A DNA stretch of 47,166 bases. Origin: Deltaproteobacteria bacterium. Its GTDB lineage: Bacteria > Myxococcota_A > Polyangia > JAAYKL01. Location: NCBI GenBank assembly GCA_030595125.1, contig JAUVDV010000044.1, positions 1-47,166 of the forward strand, read 5' to 3'. This document shows positions 15,891 through 22,623 of this stretch, one piece after another. Each line of letters begins with the position of its first letter. The stretch's first letter is position 1. The notes under the pieces were generated by a model. It did not search any database. It was not told where the DNA came from and saw only the letters and a program-made list of their open reading frames with translations. The position numbers and the translations under genes are program-made.

Positions 15891-16858
15891 CACGAAACCT
15901 CTTCCCGTGGGATCGTGCTCAGATCTGCAGTGCCCAGGCCCTTCTTCTGAGCAAGGGCGAGATATGGTAGATCAGTTGGTTTTAGTCCGATCAAACCACA
16001 TCCGTATGCATCCACCGCCACCTGATCCGTGGACGCGATCACTTGATTCACCGACCGGACGTCTCCCAGATTTCCACCCTGCGGGCCGTTTCTCATGAGC
16101 ACCCGCGTGGCGTCCATGACCGTGAGCGTGGGGCGGATAAAATCCGCCAGATCAGCGATTGACTCATCCAGCCTCTGATGCAATCTGTTCCGCCTGCCGC
16201 CGAGCACACCGTACAGGTTCTTCATGGCGCCGGTAAAACCGGACATCCCGTGATGTTTGGCCACCGGCACGTTGATGAAGCGGTCGGCCCTGACAGCCGC
16301 TGTCAGCACGGGCATTTTGCCGAGAACCATCCCTCCGAGATCATGGATTCTGAATCGATGTCCGGCTGGTAGCACCACGACAGCCCCGGCGTTCGAAGCT
16401 TCTTTCCAGATTCCCGAACGGGTAAAACACCTGCGTGACTCATTGCAACTATGGTCTGTCACAACGACGGTCGCCGCACCCGCATCGAGGCACATCTTCA
16501 CCAGCGCGCTGATAACCAACGGATTGGTGTTGGCCGCCTGGACAGGTGTCCGATCCCATCCGATGTTGGGTTTGATAACTACCGATTCTCCGGATTGGAT
16601 GAAACGCTCCATCCCCCCCAGAGCTCGGATGGCGGCCCGTGTTGCGCTCGAAGGATCGCCGTTGGCGATAACCAGTTTTTCGCCGGAATCTCCCATGTGT
16701 GCTCGGAAGTTGCGCACCTGAACTGCTTTCGGATCTAAAAGCGGTTCGTCGCGCCCTTCGTCGCGCAGCAAGATGCCCGTCGCCGTCGCGCCGGCGATCC
16801 CCACACATCCAGCGGCCACCCTATTGAGAAATCTCCTTCTATTCCAGGAGTCGTTCAT
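15890..16858 (-). CDS. Tat-exported DUF362 protein
   Basis: DUF362 proteins are common in anaerobes, often beside ferredoxin-like proteins; their reaction is unknown. This one has 322 residues. The N-terminus N-R-R-R-F-L-N-R (6-13) followed by a hydrophobic A/G-rich stretch is a twin-arginine signal, so it is exported folded, presumably with a cofactor. The body shows DUF362 features: V-V-I-K-P-N-I-G-W, T-N-P-L-V-I, V-T-D-H-S-C-N, I-N-V-P-V-A-K-H-H and M-K-N-L-Y-G-V-L-G-G. It lies 16 bases from the zinc-ribbon gene upstream and overlaps the polyferredoxin gene downstream. The coupling suggests the polyferredoxin passes electrons to this protein in the periplasm. No clear ribosome binding site precedes its ATG. 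Confidence 0.87.
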   Translation of the reverse strand: MNDSWNRRRFLNRVAAGCVGIAGATATGILLRDEGRDEPLLDPKAVQVRNFRAHMGDSGEKLVIANGDPSSATRAAIRALGGMERFIQSGESVVIKPNIGWDRTPVQAANTNPLVISALVKMCLDAGAATVVVTDHSCNESRRCFTRSGIWKEASNAGAVVVLPAGHRFRIHDLGGMVLGKMPVLTAAVRADRFINVPVAKHHGMSGFTGAMKNLYGVLGGRRNRLHQRLDESIADLADFIRPTLTVMDATRVLMRNGPQGGNLGDVRSVNQVIASTDQVAVDAYGCGLIGLKPTDLPYLALAQKKGLGTADLSTIPREEVS

Positions 16859-16873
16859 CTTGAAGCAACCAGC

Positions 16874-17998
16874 CTACTTCTTCTTGGCCGGCGCCTTCTT
16901 CTTGGCCGGCGCCTTCTTCTTGACGGGCGCCTTCTTCTTGACGGGCGCCTTCTTCTTGACGGGAGCTTTCTTCTTGACGGGCGCCTTCTTCTTGACGGGC
17001 GCCTTCTTCTTGACGGGAGCCTTCTTCTTGACGGGCGCCTTCTTCTTGACGGGAGCTTTCTTCTTAACGGGCGCCTTCTTCTTGACGGTTGCCTTCTTCT
17101 TGGCCGGCGCCTTCTTCTTGGCCGGCGCCTTCTTCTTGACGGGCGCCTTCTTCTTGGCGGGCGCTTTCTTGGCGACGGTTGCCTTCTTCTTGACGGGCGC
17201 CTTCTTGGCCAGCGCCTTCTTTTTGGCCGTTGTTTTCTTGGCTTTGCCGGCAGCCTTCGGCTTCTCGTCCGTGACCACCGGTTGCACGATAGTATTTTCG
17301 ATACGGGCTACCATGCGACCGCACGCCGGACACGAGTGAATGGGTTCGTTCTTGAGCAAACGACAACGAATACCCGTGGGCATCTGCATTCGACACTCTC
17401 TGCATATACCGTCAACCATGGTCGTAAGACCGACGCCGGAACGAGAAGTCCTCAACCGCTCGTATTTCTTCAGGAGCATGGAGGGGACACCCTTGACTGC
17501 CTCGGTCCGTTGCCTTTCCAATCGCCGGACGCGGGATTTGAACTTGCGGATTTCCTCTTCCGGCGCCTGCTGGGAAGACTGCACGTCGGCGGACCGTTTC
17601 TTTATCTTTCTTTCCACATCATCCAGATCTTCGCGCAACCGGCGGATCTGCTCCTCGGTCTCTGACAGCAGCACGGTGAGCTTCTCCTCCTCCATCTTCA
17701 GAGCTTCAGTGGAGGAGCGCGTACGCGATTTGAATGCGCCTGACTTGTTCGAGATAAGCCCCTTGATGGCGCTTTGAATTTCCTCGAGGGTATTCTGGTA
17801 CATCTCCTGTTGAGATATTGTCGCTTCGATGCTTTTCTCGATCGATTCGAGTTCTGCCCGCAGATTGTTCAGGGTGGAATCTTCGCGCATGGAACGCTGG
17901 AAAAGCTCTTCGACGACCATGTCTACAGCGCGAATTTTCAGATCAATTTCCTGCGCATTCAACAATTTTTCCAATGATTTCGGATCCCAATGTCTCAT
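16874..17998 (-). CDS. Coiled-coil C4 zinc-ribbon protein with histone-H1-like Lys/Ala/Pro tail
   Basis: Residues 1-190 form a long charged coiled coil, and residues 199-226 a C4 zinc ribbon (Cys 199, 202, 223, 226; C-R-E-C and C-P-A-C-G). Together these match the CdsZ/PF02591 type of coiled-coil zinc-ribbon proteins, usually about 240 residues. Here the protein is 374 residues because a tail of about 130 residues follows, made of K-K-K-A-P-V and K-K-K-A-P-A repeats like eukaryotic histone H1 or bacterial Hc1/HctB tails. The tail should bind nucleic acid or polyphosphate. The start at 17998 has AAGGA upstream. It is the first gene of a minus-strand operon with the DUF362 and polyferredoxin genes and is divergent from mnmG. 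Confidence 0.85.
   Translation of the reverse strand: MRHWDPKSLEKLLNAQEIDLKIRAVDMVVEELFQRSMREDSTLNNLRAELESIEKSIEATISQQEMYQNTLEEIQSAIKGLISNKSGAFKSRTRSSTEALKMEEEKLTVLLSETEEQIRRLREDLDDVERKIKKRSADVQSSQQAPEEEIRKFKSRVRRLERQRTEAVKGVPSMLLKKYERLRTSRSGVGLTTMVDGICRECRMQMPTGIRCRLLKNEPIHSCPACGRMVARIENTIVQPVVTDEKPKAAGKAKKTTAKKKALAKKAPVKKKATVAKKAPAKKKAPVKKKAPAKKKAPAKKKATVKKKAPVKKKAPVKKKAPVKKKAPVKKKAPVKKKAPVKKKAPVKKKAPVKKKAPVKKKAPAKKKAPAKKK
16877..17266 (-). repeat. 18-bp tandem repeats encoding the Lys/Ala/Pro tail
   Basis: About 20 copies of an 18-base unit (plus-strand form GGCGCCTTCTTCTTGACG, with GGCCGG and TTGGCG variants) encode K-K-K-A-P-V or K-K-K-A-P-A. Copies are nearly identical at the 3' end of the gene and more diverged toward the zinc ribbon, which suggests recent expansion. 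Copy number could vary between strains and be collapsed in assemblies. Confidence 0.9.
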
Positions 17999-18077
17999 TG
18001 ATTGTCCTTCAGTATTGAAAGATTACTATATCATATATATTTGCATGTCAAAAAGGACCACCCGAACGACATTTGTT

Positions 18078-18096
18078 GCAAGACGAATTGTCTTGC
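18078..18096. promoter_or_regulatory. Inverted repeat between mnmG and the zinc-ribbon gene
   Basis: GCAAGAC-GAATT-GTCTTGC is a perfect seven-pair inverted repeat with a five-base spacer in the 129-base divergent intergenic region, 32 bases before the mnmG ATG. There is no T run, so an operator or a leader hairpin is more likely than a terminator. Confidence 0.4.
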
Positions 18097-18127
18097 TGAT
18101 TATCCAAAGATAACAGATGTTTAAACA

Positions 18128-20026
18128 ATGAGCCGCGCCGCCTTTCCGCATCTTGATATTATTGTAATCGGTGGAGGACACGCCGGATGCGAGGCCTTTG
18201 CCGCCGCCTCGCGGATCGGCGCTCGGACCGCCCTCGTCACTCCCGACGTTTCTCAGGTTGGATGCCAGCCGTGCAACCCGGCGGTCGGAGGACCGGGAAA
18301 GGGTCATCTTGTTCGTGAAGTGGTTGCACTTGGCGGGCTGATGGGCAGGGTAACCGATCGCTCAGGTCTCCAGTTTCGAACTCTCAATCGGCGCAAGGGG
18401 CCGGCGGTTCGATCCACGCGAGTCCAGACCGATTCGAAAATCTATATAGAAAGAATGGCGCAGGAGCTTGCCCGGATCGATGGCAAGAGTATGGTCATCG
18501 AGGACTCGGCCATCGGAATCACATGGTCTGCGAAGGGCGGCAAGCGCAGGATAACCGGTGTGCAACTCTCGAAAATGGGCGAGGTCCGTGCGCGGGCGGT
18601 GGTCGTCGCTACGGGCACGTTCCTGCGGGGTATGCTCTTCACTGGAGACCAGGAGATCCCGGGCGGCCGCATGGGAGCTGGTTCCGCTGTGAAGCTGGCC
18701 GAATCCCTCGAAAAAACAGGTCTCCCCATGTTTCGCTTGAAGACGGGCACGTGTCCGAGACTCGCCGGGGACAGCATCGATGTTTCCAGGCTGGAAGAAC
18801 AATTCGGCGATGTTCCGCCCCCGTTTTTCGATCCCGGCACCACCGGAGTAGTTCTTCCACAGCGAACCTGTTTTCTTACTTACACCGGTGAGCCGTCACA
18901 CGAGGTCATCAGGAAGAACATGGCCTCCTCGGCGCTCTACGGGGGGTCCATCACCGGGATCGGGCCGCGCTATTGTCCTTCTATTGAGACCAAGATCGCC
19001 CGCTTTCCCGACAAGGATCGCCATCAGGTTTTTTTGGAGCCACAGGACGCGCAGGGGAAGGAGATCTATCCATCAGGGTTGTCCACCAGCCTACCTCAAG
19101 AAGTTCAAGAGGAGATGGTCCACTCCATCGTGGGACTCGAGAAGGCTCGGATTGTCCGATGGGGATACGCGGTCGAATACGATTCGTTTCAACCCACCTG
19201 CCTCACGCCCTCGCTGGAGGTGGACGGTTTTTGCGGGCTATTCCTCGCCGGACAGATCCTCGGCACTTCCGGTTACGAGGAAGCAGCTTCCCTGGGTCTG
19301 GCGGCCGGGGCCAACGCCGCGCTCTCGATCATGGGCGACCGGCCCCTGGATCTCACCCGCGATCAATCTTACATGGGAGTAATGATCGACGATCTCACCG
19401 TGAGGGGTGTGGACGAGCCCTATCGAATGTTCACGTCGAGGGCCGAGTACAGACTGCTTCTTCGGGAGGACAACGCAGATGAGCGTCTGGTGGACGAGGG
19501 GGAACGCACGGGTTTGATCAGCGCGCAGGTTGTGAAGGAAGTTCGGTCCCGCTTGAAAGACGTGGGGGAGATCAGGGAGCGTCTCGAGAAGACTGTGTTG
19601 ACGCCGACGAAGGCCTCGAACGCCGCCCTCAATGACCTGGGCCTGGCACGGATAAAAAAGCCCATGTCTCTCTACGATCTGATGCGGCGCGATGGTGTGA
19701 GGATGAACGATCTCGCGCACTTCGCCCCCTGGATAATGGAGCAGTCGGAGGCTGCCCTGGCGCGTGTGGAGGTGGAGATCAAGTACTCGGGCTATCTCGG
19801 CAGGCAGCGTGCCTCGGCCGCGCGACTTCGCGACGTGGACTCCGTGCGGCTCCCGCCGGACATGGACTACCAGTCCATTCCCGGTCTTCGGGGCGAAGCA
19901 GTCGAGAAGCTTTCGGCGATGCGACCGTCGACTCTGGGTCAGGTAAGTCGTATCCCGGGCATCACCTCCGCGACCATCGAGATCCTCCGTGTTTTCTGCC
20001 AGCGAACTGCGAGGAACGGCAGTTGA
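18128..20026 (+). CDS. mnmG: tRNA uridine-5-carboxymethylaminomethyl(34) synthase subunit MnmG
   Basis: MnmG (GidA) works with the GTPase MnmE to install the carboxymethylaminomethyl group on wobble uridine of certain tRNAs, using FAD and methylene-tetrahydrofolate in the cytoplasm. The 632-residue length is normal. Seen are the FAD-binding G-G-G-H-A-G near residue 15, the C-N-P-A-V-G-G-P-G-K-G-H motif, G-T-F-L-R-G-M, the G-Y-A-V-E-Y-D region, S-R-A-E-Y-R-L-L-L-R-E-D-N-A-D and the C-terminal MnmE-binding helical domain. ATG 18128 gives the correct N-terminus although no Shine-Dalgarno site is visible. mnmE is not in the window, and rsmG, parA and parB, common chromosomal neighbours, are absent. 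Confidence 0.97.
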   Translation: MSRAAFPHLDIIVIGGGHAGCEAFAAASRIGARTALVTPDVSQVGCQPCNPAVGGPGKGHLVREVVALGGLMGRVTDRSGLQFRTLNRRKGPAVRSTRVQTDSKIYIERMAQELARIDGKSMVIEDSAIGITWSAKGGKRRITGVQLSKMGEVRARAVVVATGTFLRGMLFTGDQEIPGGRMGAGSAVKLAESLEKTGLPMFRLKTGTCPRLAGDSIDVSRLEEQFGDVPPPFFDPGTTGVVLPQRTCFLTYTGEPSHEVIRKNMASSALYGGSITGIGPRYCPSIETKIARFPDKDRHQVFLEPQDAQGKEIYPSGLSTSLPQEVQEEMVHSIVGLEKARIVRWGYAVEYDSFQPTCLTPSLEVDGFCGLFLAGQILGTSGYEEAASLGLAAGANAALSIMGDRPLDLTRDQSYMGVMIDDLTVRGVDEPYRMFTSRAEYRLLLREDNADERLVDEGERTGLISAQVVKEVRSRLKDVGEIRERLEKTVLTPTKASNAALNDLGLARIKKPMSLYDLMRRDGVRMNDLAHFAPWIMEQSEAALARVEVEIKYSGYLGRQRASAARLRDVDSVRLPPDMDYQSIPGLRGEAVEKLSAMRPSTLGQVSRIPGITSATIEILRVFCQRTARNGS

Positions 20027-20085
20027 TCGGGAATTTTGGGGCCAAGAGCCGCGTTCTTTGCCACGTCGATACAATCTGATATGCA

Positions 20086-22467
20086 ATGGCCATGAACGAT
20101 CAAGACAATTTCATTTTCACCAGGCGTGATTTTTTGGTGGCCGGATCGGGACTCGTGTTGGGCGCGGCGTTGCCAATCGGGTGCGGCGGCGACGATGACG
20201 CCGAGCGACCCGCAACCGACGATCCATCGGCCGTGGGCACGCCATGGGCAGGCACCTCAAAGGCGCTCGACCTCATCGAACAGGTTCACATGGCCGATGT
20301 CTACCACCACGGCGAGTTCGTCGACTTCGGCACTGCGGCTCGCTTCAAGTACTCCCTCGGTGGATGGATGAGTGGATGGGACAACGACACCCTGATGAAC
20401 GGCGTGGCGTTCACCTGGGCTACCAAGTCTCCTTCCAGGCTCTACTTCAGCCTGGACGAGGCGAAGCCGTTGACCTTCGAGTTCCGGGTAAAGAAGGGCG
20501 GCATCGACGTATTCTCAGCGTATCTCAACGACAATCCCCTGCAACGCACCACCATCAAGGGCAGCGAATGGGAGGTGCACAGAATCGAATCCACGCAGGA
20601 GCAGGCCAAGGTCGGCGAAAATTATTTCAAGCTCATTTACAAGGGATCCGACAAGGTGGTGGATGGCATCCCCGCCGCGTTCGCGGTTGATTATCTGCGC
20701 ATCATTCCACAAGGAACGAACACGCCCAAGGAGTTCACACCCCCACACGTGGACAGCCTCAAGCAGAGATTCAAGGTGAAAGACCGGGAGCGCGACGCCC
20801 TGATACTTTCATCGAACACTACGCTTGCGTACTACGCGAAGATCCCCGCCAATGCCTCCCTTTGTCTCGCCGGCGCTTTTGTCCCGGAACACGGGCAGGA
20901 AAAGGTCAAGGAGTTAAAGCTCAAGGTCCGGGTAACGAACGCCGACGGCGGCCCACCGAACGATCTGTTCGACGGGGCGTACGGAATTTCCGACTGGAAA
21001 GAGGACATGGTCGATCTGGGCTCCGTCGCGGGGAAACTCGCCCGCATCGAGTTGATCGTCAGCGGCCTCGCACAGACGCGCCTGGCCCTGGGAGATCCTG
21101 CTATTCGCATCAAGACGCCAAAGGTGGAGGTCCCCGATAAGAAGATCAAAAACGTGATCGTTCTGCTCATCGATACCTTGCGGGCGGACAAGCTCACGGC
21201 ATACGCAAAGACGCGGGTCAAGTCCACGGTGTTCGAGAAGTTTGCGGGGGAATCCGCCCTTTTCGAGCGTTGCCAGGCCAATTCCAACTGGACAAAACCG
21301 TCGTGCGCATCGGTTCTGACCGGCCTTCACCCGGACTCCCACAAGGCCTGCGGACACTCATCGCGGCTCGCATCGTCGGTCAAGATGGCATCAGAGATCT
21401 TCCTCGCGGCCGGATTCTCCACCGGGGCCTTCATCGCCAACGGATATCTGGCAAAGGAGTTCGGTTTTAATCGCGGCTGGACAAAGTACGTCAACTACAT
21501 CCGGGAAACAAAAAACACGGACGCACAGAACGTTTTCAAGGAAAGCCTGGAGTTCATCAAGGAACAGGCCGACAAGCCGTTCTTCACGTACATTCAGACC
21601 ATCGATCCGCACGTTCCCTACGACCCGCCGGAAGAATTTCTCAAGATCTACGACGCTCAATCCTACGAAGGTCCGGTGAGGCCCCGCTCCACGGGGAATA
21701 TTCTCGAGCAGTTCAAGCGCAAGAAAGTCGAGTTCAACGCGCGGGATAGACGCCGATTGGAGGCATTGTACGATGGGGAGGTCAATTACCACGACGTGCA
21801 CTTCGGACATTTCCTGGACGGGCTCAAGACCCTGGGCGTGCTCGACGACACTCTCATCATTGCCTGCTCCGATCACGGCGAGGAATTTTTCGATCACGAT
21901 TCGGTGGGGCACGGTCACACTCTCCACCAGGAGCTTCTTCACGTGCCGCTCGTAATGCGCGCTCCAGGTCTGGTACCCGGGGGCCGACGAATTTCCGCCG
22001 ACGTCGGGCTGGCCGATATTCTTCCAACAGCCCTGGCGGCCACCGGGCAGGCCATACCCAAGGGAATGGAAGGGGCCAACCTGATCCCGGCCGCCAACGG
22101 CACGCTCGAAGACCCGTTGGGCGCAGCCTTTTCCAGCTTCTGGAGCGAAGCCGATTCGCGCAATCTTCAATGGAGCGTCCGCACGGGAAATTGGAAGATG
22201 CGGATGCGCGGCCCGGTAAATACCTACGTCCACAACCTGGCGCAGGACCCGGCGGAGAAAATGGACGTTGACGAGAGATATCCCATCGCTCTGCGGGCGC
22301 TGCGTATAGCCCTTGGACAGTTTATCGCCGCACCGGACAAGGCCGCCTGGACCTCAGGACAGATCGCCTCCCAGATCATCATCAAGCCCGAGGCTGACGA
22401 GGACAAGATAGAGGCCCTCCCCGAGGATCTCAAGGCACAACTCAGGCAACTCGGATACATGCAGTAG
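20086..22467 (+). CDS. Sulfatase-like alkaline-phosphatase-superfamily Tat lipoprotein
   Basis: The N-terminus has a twin-arginine motif (T-R-R-D-F-L-V, 12-18) and a lipobox P-I-G-C (Cys 33), indicating a Tat-exported lipoprotein. Residues about 50-340 form a beta-rich region without a recognised family. From about 355 comes a sulfatase-type domain: V-I-V-L-L-I-D-T-L-R-A-D with a metal-binding Asp, the nucleophile region and C-S-D-H-G-E-E with metal ligands. At the nucleophile, the sulfatase C/S-x-P-S-R motif reads T-K-P-S-C (Thr 403), followed by A-S-V-L-T-G. Without Cys or Ser there can be no formylglycine, so a Thr-based phosphohydrolase or transferase is more likely than a sulfatase. The start is ATG 20086 or 20092. 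The LtaS-like gene follows after 156 bases. Confidence 0.85.
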   Translation: MAMNDQDNFIFTRRDFLVAGSGLVLGAALPIGCGGDDDAERPATDDPSAVGTPWAGTSKALDLIEQVHMADVYHHGEFVDFGTAARFKYSLGGWMSGWDNDTLMNGVAFTWATKSPSRLYFSLDEAKPLTFEFRVKKGGIDVFSAYLNDNPLQRTTIKGSEWEVHRIESTQEQAKVGENYFKLIYKGSDKVVDGIPAAFAVDYLRIIPQGTNTPKEFTPPHVDSLKQRFKVKDRERDALILSSNTTLAYYAKIPANASLCLAGAFVPEHGQEKVKELKLKVRVTNADGGPPNDLFDGAYGISDWKEDMVDLGSVAGKLARIELIVSGLAQTRLALGDPAIRIKTPKVEVPDKKIKNVIVLLIDTLRADKLTAYAKTRVKSTVFEKFAGESALFERCQANSNWTKPSCASVLTGLHPDSHKACGHSSRLASSVKMASEIFLAAGFSTGAFIANGYLAKEFGFNRGWTKYVNYIRETKNTDAQNVFKESLEFIKEQADKPFFTYIQTIDPHVPYDPPEEFLKIYDAQSYEGPVRPRSTGNILEQFKRKKVEFNARDRRRLEALYDGEVNYHDVHFGHFLDGLKTLGVLDDTLIIACSDHGEEFFDHDSVGHGHTLHQELLHVPLVMRAPGLVPGGRRISADVGLADILPTALAATGQAIPKGMEGANLIPAANGTLEDPLGAAFSSFWSEADSRNLQWSVRTGNWKMRMRGPVNTYVHNLAQDPAEKMDVDERYPIALRALRIALGQFIAAPDKAAWTSGQIASQIIIKPEADEDKIEALPEDLKAQLRQLGYMQ

Positions 22468-22623
22468 GCGTGTAATTACTGTTCTGTTTGCCGTATTAAA
22501 CAATATCGAGTGTTGTGAAATTGAAGTTAAACTGGCATTTTGTCGTCCTAAATGAGAACATAATAATGTATAGGCCGTGTTCAGAATTTATTTACGGCAC
22601 TTGATATTAAGTAAGTTAAGGCA

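Noticed and set aside
15888-15893. GTG at 15893 as the start of the polyferredoxin gene
   Set aside because: The adjacent ATG at 15890 gives a TGATG overlap with the upstream stop; adding one residue changes nothing.
16877-17266. Tandem repeats as a possible CRISPR or other repeat array
   Set aside because: Units are contiguous 18-mers with no spacers and are in frame within a coding gene.
16773-17339. Plus-strand frame with repeated F-F-L-T-G-A hydrophobic units
   Set aside because: It is the complement of the Lys/Ala/Pro tail repeats; the minus-strand frame has the zinc ribbon and coiled coil.
18117-18131. Four-codon frame (ATG...TGA) overlapping the mnmG start
   Set aside because: It resembles the hydF arrangement but has no ribosome binding site or duplication, so chance is the simplest explanation.
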